From Halomarina ordinaria (GTDB taxonomy: Archaea; Halobacteriota; Halobacteria; Halobacteriales; Haloarculaceae), in contig NZ_JARRAH010000001.1 in assembly GCF_030553305.1 (NCBI RefSeq), positions 2,232,001-2,296,000 of the forward strand: 64,000 nt of DNA. The letters are read 5' to 3'. Positions within the stretch are counted from its first letter, which is position 1. The number at the start of each line of letters is the position of its first letter. A model generated the notes under the pieces. That model saw only the letters and a list, made by a program, of their open reading frames with translations. It made no database searches and was not told where the DNA came from. A program made the position numbers and the translations under genes. Of this stretch, positions 17,232-24,958 are shown in pieces.

Positions 17232-17256
17232 GGTATAACGTCTCGTGCCGAGAGAC
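17232..17256 (+). promoter_or_regulatory. TATA element and overlapping inverted repeat before lrp-type gene
   Basis: GTATAACG at 17232-17240 lies about 25-30 bp before the ATG at 17263. Directly after it, GTCTC-7-GAGAC (17240-17256) covers the expected transcription start. A protein bound there would block initiation, as in Lrp-type autoregulation. Confidence 0.5.
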
Positions 17257-17262
17257 GGGCGT

Positions 17263-18027
17263 ATGGAGTATCGGCTCGACGAGATCGACCGCCGTATCGT
17301 CTACGAACTGATGCGTGACGCCCGGAACACCTCCGCGCCGACCATCGCGGAGGCGGTGAACGTCTCGCCGGGGACGATTCGCAACCGCATCAACCAGCTC
17401 GAAGAACACGGCGTCATCACGGGGTACACCGCCGAGATAGACTTCGAACGCGCCGACGGCCAGCTGACCAACCTCTACGTCTGTAACGCGCCGGTCTCCG
17501 AGCGGAAGGTCCTCGCCCAGGAGGCGAGCGCGATTCCCGGCGTCATCAACGTCCGGGAGCTGATGACCGGTCGCCGGAACCTCCACGTCGTCGCCGTCGG
17601 CGAGGACACGGAACACCTGCGGCGAATCGCCCGGGCGCTCTCCCGGCTGGGTATCGAACTCGAGGACGAGACGCTGGTCGAAGCCGAGACGCACAGCCCC
17701 TACACCTCGTTCGGACCGGACGAGGCGGTTCCCGCCACCGAGGCGACGGACTTCGTCAGCCTCACCGGGGAGGCGAACGTCGTCAACGTGACCGTGCCGG
17801 ACGAGGCGCCCATCGTCGACCTCACTCTGGCGGAGGCGGCACGGGACGGCGTCCTCGACGACGACTGGCTCGTCATCGCCATCGAGCGCGGCGACCGGGT
17901 GTTGACTCCCCACGGGACGACCGTCGTCCAGTCCGACGACATCGTCACCGTGCTGTCGAGGAGCGGCGACACCGACCGCGTGCTCGAGGCGTTCGCCGCG
18001 ACGGAGGCGCTACGGGACGAAGGGTGA
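17263..18027 (+). CDS. Lrp/AsnC-type regulator with C-terminal RCK_C (TrkA-C) domain
   Basis: 254 residues. Residues ~1-60 form an AsnC-type helix-turn-helix (LDEIDRRIVYELMRDARNTS; VNVSPGTIRNRINQLEEHG). Residues ~65-150 form an Lrp-like ligand/dimer domain. Residues ~165-250 match the RCK_C domain of TrkA (VSLTGEANVVNVTVPDEAPI; GDRVLTPHGTTVVQSDDIVT). Such hybrids occur beside transporter-USP genes in haloarchaea. It probably senses a small molecule through RCK_C and controls the divergent permease/USP genes and itself. Start ATG at 17263 is preferred to the GTG six codons earlier because it fits the TATA element. Confidence 0.88.
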   Translation: MEYRLDEIDRRIVYELMRDARNTSAPTIAEAVNVSPGTIRNRINQLEEHGVITGYTAEIDFERADGQLTNLYVCNAPVSERKVLAQEASAIPGVINVRELMTGRRNLHVVAVGEDTEHLRRIARALSRLGIELEDETLVEAETHSPYTSFGPDEAVPATEATDFVSLTGEANVVNVTVPDEAPIVDLTLAEAARDGVLDDDWLVIAIERGDRVLTPHGTTVVQSDDIVTVLSRSGDTDRVLEAFAATEALRDEG

Positions 18028-18097
18028 CGTGACCGTGACCCCCGGGTCGGTCCCGGGGCGCGAGACGTCGGACGACCGGCCGGCCTGCCGGGTGGCG

Positions 18098-18262
18098 TCA
18101 CCGCCAGTCGTCGACCGCGACGACGCGGGTGGCCCATATCCAGGCCCCCGGCGTCTCGCAGTCGTACAGGAGCGAGCCGTCGCCGCCGATGTCCAGAATC
18201 ACGTACACGGTCTGTTCGGTCGGCGGCGGACCCGTCGGCGTATCGTCTCCCTGGACGTTCAT
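18098..18262 (-). CDS. small haloarchaeal protein (54 aa)
   Basis: Too short for most gene callers but convincing. The ATG is preceded by a GGAGTG ribosome-binding site 9-14 bases upstream. Codon use is typical, and the C-terminal part, LLYDCETPGAWIWATRVVAV, follows the pattern YD.E.P.AW(I/V).(A/S) that I recall from a family of very small haloarchaeal proteins. A flexible proline/threonine-rich start precedes a beta pair. Function unknown. A perfect 14-bp palindrome lies 123 bp upstream. Confidence 0.6.
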   Translation of the reverse strand: MNVQGDDTPTGPPPTEQTVYVILDIGGDGSLLYDCETPGAWIWATRVVAVDDWR

Positions 18263-18384
18263 GGGGTATCACTCCTCGGTGGACGGCGCGGCGTACCGCC
18301 CGGCGCACGCCCCGCGCGTCGCCCGACATCGTCCGCCACGAACGCCCGACCTCCTGTTGGTGGTCCGACAGGGTGTGCCGTTCG

Positions 18385-18398
18385 CCTAACCGGTTAGG
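18385..18398. promoter_or_regulatory. perfect 14-bp palindrome
   Basis: CCTAACCGGTTAGG is identical to its reverse complement. It lies in the 422-bp gap (18263-18684) between the 54-residue gene and the subtilase gene, and could serve either. The rest of that gap holds only A/T-rich promoter-like stretches (18510-18605, with GGATTTAATTG near 18599) and no gene I can support. Confidence 0.45.
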
Positions 18399-18684
18399 GT
18401 CGCGTCCGCCTAGCCCACCCGTCGGACACCGACTCGCGACGGGACCTCCTCGAACCCGTCACTGACCGCGCGCGGGGAGTGAGTATCTATCCGACGCCGA
18501 CGCCTCCGTTTTTTCGATAGTTCGTCGAATATGAGGCGGAACTTCTGAGTATCTTGGTGTAATTGACCTCTAAAGACAACGAGTGACTGAGTTTCGAGGG
18601 ATTTAATTGCCCGGGGTGATTCGACGGCGTACAGGGCGGGAATCGTACCGCTCAGCCACGAAACGGACGGCAGAGAGACACACT

Positions 18685-19929
18685 ATGACATCCAGAGACA
18701 CATCTACGCGGTTCGGTCGGCGGAACTTTCTGAAGACGGTCGGCGCGCTCGGCGGCGCGACGGCGCTCGGCGTCGGGGGCCGCGCGCTGGTCGACGCACG
18801 CGACGAGTTCGTCGAGGTCAACGTCGGCTACGCCGAGGAGAGCGGCCTCGACGCCGCGCTCTCGGCGGCGGACGACGTCGTACGGGAGTTCGACTTCGAC
18901 GCCCTGACGCTCCGTCTCCCGGCGGACGTCGTGGGGTGGCTCGCGTCGCGCTCGGACGTGCGGTACGTCGAGGGGAACGGACAGTTGCGGCTCCTCGACG
19001 ACGAGTCGGGCGAGGACCGGCCGGCCGAACAGACGCTCCCGGGGGGTGTCGAGCGCGTCGGTGCCGGTCGCCTCCACGAGAGCGGCGTCACGGGTCGCGG
19101 CGCGTCCGTCGCCATCGTCGACACGGGTATCGCGAGCGGCCACCCCGACCTCGAGTCGAACCTCGGCGGGGGCAAGGCGTTCGCCGAGCGCGAGGAGGAG
19201 GTCGTCGTCGACGAGGACGAGGACGGCACGAGCATCACGATTCGCGACGGCGAGGACGCGACGGGCCCGGCGTGGCAGGACACCCACGGCCACGGGACGC
19301 ACTGCGCGGGTATCGCGGCCGCCGCCGACAACGGACGCGGGGTCGTCGGCGTCGCCCCCGAGGCGACCCTCTCGGCGGTGAAGATAGGCACCGCCGACGG
19401 CATCGACGCCGCCGACGTCGCCGCCGGCATCGAGTTCGTCGCCGACGAGGGGATGGACGTCGCGAACCTCAGTATCGGCGAGGAGACCCCTTCGCAGGTC
19501 ATCGCTGACGCCTGCACGTACGCCCACGAGCGGGGCGTGTTGCTCGTCGCGGCCGCGGGCAACGCCGACGAGGGCGACGACAACTCCGGGATTCGCTACC
19601 CGGCGGTCTTCGAGGAGGTCGTCGCGGTCGCGGCGACGACCGGCACCGGCGACATGGCGGAGTTCTCGCTGACCGGCCCCGAGGTCGAGGTGGTCGCGCC
19701 CGGCGAGGACGTCTACTCGACCGCACCGAACGAGGCGTACGGCGAGAGTTCCGGCACGTCGATGGCGTCCCCGCACGTCACCGGCGCGGCCGCACTCCTG
19801 CTCGGCGAGGGGTACTCGAACGAGGAGGCGCGCCGGCGCCTCCGCGAGAGCGCGCGGGACCTCGGCCTCGACGAGTCCGAACAGGGGAACGGACTCGTCG
19901 ACGTCGCGGCGGCGCTGGACCTCGACTGA
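18685..19929 (+). CDS. Tat-exported subtilisin-like serine protease (halolysin family)
   Basis: 414 residues. The twin-arginine signal FGRRNFLKTVGALGGATALG is followed by a propeptide (I9-inhibitor-like, residues ~45-110), then the S8 catalytic domain: Asp in VAIVDTGIASGHPDL, His in HGHGTHCAGIAAA, oxyanion Asn in AAAGNADEGDD, and Ser in GTSMASPHVTGAA. It is probably folded in the cytoplasm and exported by Tat, as is normal for haloarchaeal secreted enzymes. It ends right after the catalytic domain, lacking the C-terminal extension of larger halolysins. Start at 18685 puts the RR motif next to the N-terminus. Confidence 0.95.
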   Translation: MTSRDTSTRFGRRNFLKTVGALGGATALGVGGRALVDARDEFVEVNVGYAEESGLDAALSAADDVVREFDFDALTLRLPADVVGWLASRSDVRYVEGNGQLRLLDDESGEDRPAEQTLPGGVERVGAGRLHESGVTGRGASVAIVDTGIASGHPDLESNLGGGKAFAEREEEVVVDEDEDGTSITIRDGEDATGPAWQDTHGHGTHCAGIAAAADNGRGVVGVAPEATLSAVKIGTADGIDAADVAAGIEFVADEGMDVANLSIGEETPSQVIADACTYAHERGVLLVAAAGNADEGDDNSGIRYPAVFEEVVAVAATTGTGDMAEFSLTGPEVEVVAPGEDVYSTAPNEAYGESSGTSMASPHVTGAAALLLGEGYSNEEARRRLRESARDLGLDESEQGNGLVDVAAALDLD

Positions 19930-20281
19930 CGTACGCCCCCGGGAGGTGCTTCCTCGCGTGAGCGTCACGCGTTCGAATTACCCCCGAACGTGTCGCTCCG
20001 ATACGAACTCTCTTGAACTCCTCTCGGTACCAAGGGGGGAACCGACGGCCGCGGGGAAACCGCCCCGAACGTCTCGCGCCACCTGGACGCTGACGTGCGG
20101 GACGGTTCGACCGCGTCTCCCGACGCACGTCGCCCGTTCGAATCCGACGTCCGGTATCGGCCGAAGCACCACATACAGGAATTATTACATTATTACTTCT
20201 ATGAATATAACTGATATCCGCAACAACCTCGGTAATAAGGTACCACACATTTTCGTCCCGACCGCAGATTTCATACCTAAT
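19930..20281. other. 352-bp intergenic region with A/T-rich promoter patch
   Basis: No gene is supported. From about 20165 to 20282 the sequence turns A/T-rich, including the tandem ATTATTAC-ATTATTAC (20181-20196), and is the likely control region of the sensor-regulator that follows. An in-frame ATG at 20201 exists, but the codons after it are unlike haloarchaeal coding sequence. Confidence 0.45.
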
Positions 20282-23200
20282 ATGACACGTTCGCGTTCGA
20301 ACGTCGACACTACGCTCCTCGAGACCGTAGTGGAGACGACGACGAACGGCGTCGTCATCCTCGACGACAACGACGTGGTGGCGTTCGCCAACCGCGTCGC
20401 CGAGCGACTCCTCGGGTACGACCCCGGCACCCTCGCCGGCTCCCCCGTGAGTCGCCTCTTCCCGGACGAACAGCTCTCGACGCTCGAGATCGTCCGCGCC
20501 TGGACGCCGTTCGAGGTCGACCCCAGCGACGGTTTCGAACGCGAGTTCACGATGCTGAACCGCGAGGGACGGGAGGTCTCGGTTCGCCTCTCCGTCCGCG
20601 AGACGGAGTACGAGGGGCGACAGTTCTACACCGTGGCGTTCCGGGAGGCGCCGGAGTACCCCGACCCGACCCACTGGCTCAGCACCGAGCGCCACCGTCG
20701 CGCGACGCTGTTCGAGACGTCGAGCGACCCCATCGTCGACTGCGACTTCCGCGACGGCAAGCCCGTCGTCAGGGCGGTCAACGACGCGTTCGAGAGCGTC
20801 TTCGGGTACGACGCCGACTCGGTCGTCGGCCGCCCGCTCGACTCGGTCCTCGTCCCAGACGAGGAACACGACCACCACCGGTCGCTCGTGCGGCGCCTCC
20901 TCCACGGCGAGCAGGTCCGCGCGGAGGTCCGTCGCCGGACGGCCGACGGCCCCTGCGAGTTCCTGTTGCGCGTCTTCCCCTTCGAGGCCAGCGGGAACTC
21001 GGGCGCCTACGCCATCTACACGGACATCTCGGAGCGAACCGAGCGAGAGCGGGAACTCCGCGAGGCGAAAGAGCGCTTCGAGACCGTCTTCGAGTACGCC
21101 AACGACGCCATCCTCATCTTCGACCCCGAACGCAACCGGTACGAGCAGTGCAACCCGCAGGCGTGTGACCTCCTCGGGTACACGCGCGAGGAACTGCTCT
21201 CGCTGCCCCCGGCCGACATCCACCTCACGGAGTGGGACCTGTTCGAGGAGTTCATCGTGACCGTCGTGCGCGACGGGTCGGGCTGGACCGACCAGCTCTG
21301 CTGTTTCACGGTCGACGACGAGGTCCTCCCGACGGAGATATCGGCGTCGCGTATCGAGATAGACGACCGTCCGCACGTGCTCGCGCTCGTCCGCGACGTC
21401 TCCGAGCGACGGAAGGCCGAACAGGAGATCCGCCAGCGCTCGGCCGCCATGGAGACGACGACCGACGGCATGGCCATCCTCGACGCCAACGGCAAGTACC
21501 TCTACGTCAACGAGGCCCACGCCGCCATCTACGGCTACGACGACCCCATCGACCTCGTCGGCGGGACGTGGACGCAACTGTACGACGAGGACGAGGTCGA
21601 ACGGCTCGACACGGAGATACTGCACGCCGTCAGGCGCGACGGCCGCTGGCGCGGGGAGGCCGTCGGCCGGCGGAAAGACGGGAGCACGTTCCCCCAGGAA
21701 CTGACGCTCACCGAACTCGACGACGGCGAACTGGTGTACGTCGTGCGCGACATCACGGAGCACAAGGCCCACGAGCGGAAACTCGAGGCGCTCAGCGAGG
21801 TCAGCCACGAGTTGATGGTCGCGGAGGACACCGAGGCCATCACGCGGCGGACGCTCGCGACCCTCGGCGAGGTCCTCGAGTCCGACATCGCCTGCATCAG
21901 GCTGTTCGACGAGGACGCGAACGCGCTCGAACTCGCCGCGACGACCGACGAGGCGCAGGCGCTCCTCGACCGCCACCTCGCGTTCGACCTCGACGCGACG
22001 CTCGCCGGTCGCGCCTACCGACACCAGGAGGTGGTCGTCGCGGAACGCGACGAGGACGTCTCGAACCGCCTGAGCGTCCACCTCCCGCTCGGCGACCACG
22101 GGACGATGACCGCCTTCGTCCGGCCGGCCGACACCGACGACCCGGACGTCCACTACGCCGAACTGCTGGCGGCGGGCGTCAGGGTCGCGCTCGAACGCAG
22201 CGAGCGCGACCGGATGCTCCGCGAGAACGAACGCGAACTCCGCCAGCAGCGCGACCAGCTCGGCACGCTCAACGAGATCGCGACCCTCATCGAGGAACTC
22301 ATCCAGCGACTGACGAGCGCGACGACCCGCGAGGAGATCAACCAGACCGTCTGTGACCGACTCGTGACCTCCGGCTTCTACGAGCGCGCCTGGATCGGTG
22401 CCGCGGACGTGACGGACGAGGACGTCACGCCGACGGTCGGCGCCGGCATCGACGACGACTACCTCGACGCGCTCGACACGATGCCCACCTCGGAGATCGG
22501 AAACGGGGTCGTCGTCCGGGCGATCCGGACCGGGGAGGTCCAGATCGTGCGACAGTACCAGCTCTCGGAGGGCGAACCGGCGCTCGTCGGCCCCGAGACG
22601 GACCCGCCGCACGAGATGGAGGCGGTCGCCGCCGTCCCTCTCATGTACGGGAGCCAGATATACGGCGTCCTGGTCATCGACACCTCGCGCGAGGACGCCT
22701 TCGGCGAGACGCCGCGGGCCGCCCTCGGGGTGCTCGGCGACGTCGTCGGGTTCGCCATCAACGCCGCGCTGAACCGCAAACTCCTCCTCTCGGACACCAT
22801 CGTCGAACTCGAGTTCGAGGTCGACGACGACCGAAGTACGGTGGTGTCGCTGTCCGACCGCCTGGGGTGCCGCTGTCACCTCGAACACGAGACGGCCCTC
22901 CAGGGCGGGGCGTTCCTCTCGTACCTCCGGCTCTTCGACGTTCCGCTGGACGAGGCGCTCGCCGCCGCCGAGGCGATGCCGTCCATCACCGAGTCCCGGG
23001 TCGTGGGGGAACACGACGGCGACGTCCTCCTCGAGGTCACGAAGACGGAGTCCACGTCGAGCGTGCTCATCGAGGTCGGCGCGACGGTCCGCACCATGAC
23101 CGCCGAGGAGGGCGTCGGGCGCCTCGTGGCGGAGGCCCCGCTGACCGCCGACATCCGCGACGTCGTCGAGGCGTTCAGGCGGCGCTACCCCCACTCCGAC

Positions 23201-23461
23201 CTGGTCGCGAAGCGGGACGTCAACCACCCGGTCAAGACGGCCGCCGAGTTCCGGGGGGAGGTCGAGGAGGCCCTCACGGACAAACAGCGCGTGGCGCTCG
23301 AATCGGCCTACGCGTCGGGCTACTACGACTGGCCGCGGGAGAACACCGCCGCCGAACTCGCCGACTCGCTCGGCGTCTCGTCGCCGACGCTCCACCAGCA
23401 CCTCCGGAAGGCCGAACAGAAACTCCTCGACGCGTTCATGAGCGGAACCGACGACCACTGA
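20282..23461 (+). CDS. multi-PAS/GAF sensor with bacterio-opsin-activator HTH_10 output
   Basis: 1059 residues. In order: PAS (~10-125), PAS (~135-255), PAS (~260-380), PAS (~385-500; ETTTDGMAILDANGKYLYVN), GAF (~510-650), a helical linker, GAF (~670-835), a bat-type dimer/sensor domain (~840-1000) and HTH_10 (~1000-1055; KQRVALESAYASGYYDWPRE, then LGVSSPTLHQHL). There is no histidine kinase or receiver domain. It is therefore a one-component cytoplasmic transcription regulator that may sense redox state, oxygen, light or small molecules. Targets are unknown. A 7-bp-arm hairpin follows the stop codon. Confidence 0.88.
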   Translation: MTRSRSNVDTTLLETVVETTTNGVVILDDNDVVAFANRVAERLLGYDPGTLAGSPVSRLFPDEQLSTLEIVRAWTPFEVDPSDGFEREFTMLNREGREVSVRLSVRETEYEGRQFYTVAFREAPEYPDPTHWLSTERHRRATLFETSSDPIVDCDFRDGKPVVRAVNDAFESVFGYDADSVVGRPLDSVLVPDEEHDHHRSLVRRLLHGEQVRAEVRRRTADGPCEFLLRVFPFEASGNSGAYAIYTDISERTERERELREAKERFETVFEYANDAILIFDPERNRYEQCNPQACDLLGYTREELLSLPPADIHLTEWDLFEEFIVTVVRDGSGWTDQLCCFTVDDEVLPTEISASRIEIDDRPHVLALVRDVSERRKAEQEIRQRSAAMETTTDGMAILDANGKYLYVNEAHAAIYGYDDPIDLVGGTWTQLYDEDEVERLDTEILHAVRRDGRWRGEAVGRRKDGSTFPQELTLTELDDGELVYVVRDITEHKAHERKLEALSEVSHELMVAEDTEAITRRTLATLGEVLESDIACIRLFDEDANALELAATTDEAQALLDRHLAFDLDATLAGRAYRHQEVVVAERDEDVSNRLSVHLPLGDHGTMTAFVRPADTDDPDVHYAELLAAGVRVALERSERDRMLRENERELRQQRDQLGTLNEIATLIEELIQRLTSATTREEINQTVCDRLVTSGFYERAWIGAADVTDEDVTPTVGAGIDDDYLDALDTMPTSEIGNGVVVRAIRTGEVQIVRQYQLSEGEPALVGPETDPPHEMEAVAAVPLMYGSQIYGVLVIDTSREDAFGETPRAALGVLGDVVGFAINAALNRKLLLSDTIVELEFEVDDDRSTVVSLSDRLGCRCHLEHETALQGGAFLSYLRLFDVPLDEALAAAEAMPSITESRVVGEHDGDVLLEVTKTESTSSVLIEVGATVRTMTAEEGVGRLVAEAPLTADIRDVVEAFRRRYPHSDLVAKRDVNHPVKTAAEFRGEVEEALTDKQRVALESAYASGYYDWPRENTAAELADSLGVSSPTLHQHLRKAEQKLLDAFMSGTDDH

Positions 23462-23462
23462 G

Positions 23463-23480
23463 CGTCGAGCCTCCTCGACG
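23463..23480 (+). terminator. stem-loop after the PAS/GAF regulator
   Basis: CGTCGAG-CCTC-CTCGACG starts 2 bp after the stop codon. It has no following T-run, so it may be an RNA 3'-end stabiliser instead of a terminator. The remainder of 23462-23810 has short C-rich repeats (CTCGCCCCGTTCTCG-like, 23500-23540) and no gene I can support. Confidence 0.4.
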
Positions 23481-23810
23481 CGCACGAACGCGCCCCGTCC
23501 TCGCCCCGTTCTCGTCCTGCTCTCGCCCCGTTCTCGCGCCCGCTCGGGTCACGAGCGTCCGTGACGCCGAGGCCGCCGACCGGCCGGGTCACTCCCCGCG
23601 GCGGGCAACTCATGGCCGCGTGACGGTAGGTCCGGTTGTGGCCGTCACCCATCTATCGTAGGTCCCCCGCGCGCTGGCGCCGCCCGGGACCCTAACCTCG
23701 TCGACTCCGTGCGGCCGACGGCGCTAGGTCGACAGTTCTCGTGGTTGGCAGTTCAACCTCGAATCGTCCCCCCGACCGGGGCATCGAACACATCGAACGA
23801 CGTGATACCA

Positions 23811-24509
23811 ATGACAGATATCGACATGCGACAGGCGTTGAAGTCCGCGTTCTTCATCGTCGTGGTCGTCTCCGTCGTCCTCGGCTCCATGGGCGCACTC
23901 GCCGCACAGAGTGACTCCCAGGGAGACGGGAACGGGGACGGGGACGCCGAGAGCGACAACGTGACGAGAGACAGCGCGAACGACGGCGGCGATGGTGCGG
24001 TCGAAGTCGAGAGCGTCGACGACGGCCTCGACATCGAGAGCGACGACCAGTCCATCACCCATAGTGACGGCGACGTCGAAGTAGAGAACGACGACGACGG
24101 CCTCGAGTACGAGACCGCCAACGACGGCGAGGACGTCGACCTCGAGAGCGACGACTTCGAACTCGAGCAGGACGCCGACGGCGCCGAAATCGAGAACGAC
24201 GACCTCGACTACGAGAGCGCCGACGGCGACCTCGACTTCGAGAGCGTGGACGGGCCCGTCGACATCGAACTCGACGGCGAGACCGGTGAGCTCGAGATCG
24301 AGACCGCCGACGGCAGCATCGAGGAGACCGACGGCGAACTCGAGTACGAGACCGACGACGTCGAGTTCGAGAACAGCGGTGACGGCGACGTCGAGTACGA
24401 CGACGGCACCAACGACGTCGAACAGGACGGCGACTTCCTCGAAGTCGGCGGCGACAACGGCTTCGACGTCGAGAGCGACGGCGAGCAGGCGGACGTGGAG
24501 TACAACTGA
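23811..24509 (+). CDS. secreted, extremely acidic repetitive protein
   Basis: 232 residues. An N-terminal Sec-type hydrophobic segment (LKSAFFIVVVVSVVLGSMGA) with a likely cleavage site after ALAAQ is followed by ~195 residues made almost only of D, E, G, S, N, V, L, I and aromatic residues. No lysine or arginine occurs after about residue 50. The pattern alternates short hydrophobic/aromatic strands and acidic turns (DGLEYETANDG, DLDFESVDG, ELEIETADG), resembling a beta-solenoid or adhesin-like stack. A cell-surface or extracellular role, for example ion binding or matrix, is inference. A T5 stretch about 40 bp after the stop may end the transcript. Confidence 0.8.
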   Translation: MTDIDMRQALKSAFFIVVVVSVVLGSMGALAAQSDSQGDGNGDGDAESDNVTRDSANDGGDGAVEVESVDDGLDIESDDQSITHSDGDVEVENDDDGLEYETANDGEDVDLESDDFELEQDADGAEIENDDLDYESADGDLDFESVDGPVDIELDGETGELEIETADGSIEETDGELEYETDDVEFENSGDGDVEYDDGTNDVEQDGDFLEVGGDNGFDVESDGEQADVEYN

Positions 24510-24540
24510 CTCCGACCCTGACTCGACGGATACCACCTCG

Positions 24541-24553
24541 CGGCCCTTTTTCG
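24541..24553 (+). terminator. T-tract downstream of the acidic protein gene
   Basis: CGGCCCTTTTTCGG: five T residues in an otherwise GC-rich region, 38 bp after the stop codon. Archaeal termination often uses T-tracts. Support is positional only. Confidence 0.35.
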
Positions 24554-24647
24554 GTCCGGCGTCCCGGACGTCCCCACGACCGACCCATGGCACTGCTCAC
24601 CAGTGTCCACGTCGTCCCGTCAGTTCGTGACGCGGCCTCAGCGCGTA

Positions 24648-24860
24648 TGCGCCTGCGAAGCGTCCACTGGACGATGACGAGTCCCTCTGAGCGACCCAGT
24701 CGACTCGCGAACGGCACGTCGCACCCCTCCTCGACCGCGTCTCTCATCGCGACGTCCATCAACCGACGCGGGAAGAGCAGTTCGACGGCCCCGAGGAGCA
24801 ATCGGACGACGTACGTGCCCGGTCGCTCGTCGGCCACCCGATTGACTGTCGTCCTGACGA
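24648..24860 (-). pseudogene. possible decayed small membrane-protein gene
   Basis: On the minus strand about 70 codons have haloarchaeal codon bias and encode a hydrophobic segment, TYVVRLLLGAVELLFPRRLM, then RSEGLVIVQWTLRRR. This resembles short haloarchaeal membrane proteins with a PxR...ARxEG pattern. There is no convincing start codon upstream, and no stop follows where expected. I read it as a remnant or frameshifted gene. The rest of the 24510-24958 gap shows nothing recognisable. Confidence 0.3.
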
Positions 24861-24958
24861 CAGAGACGGACGCGCTCCGGTGACGGTCGGACGCACGAGA
24901 CTGCCAGTGAGTGTGTGCGGCCACACGGCGGTCGACCGCGTTTCGACGCTCCCCGGGG

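Noticed and set aside
20201-20281. Earlier in-frame start for the PAS/GAF regulator
   Set aside because: The codons between 20201 and 20282 are A/T-rich, unlike haloarchaeal coding sequence, and fit a promoter region better.
19778-23485. 1235-codon minus-strand frame opposite the PAS/GAF regulator
   Set aside because: High-GC genomes leave the opposite frame open; the plus strand carries recognisable PAS, GAF and HTH_10 domains.
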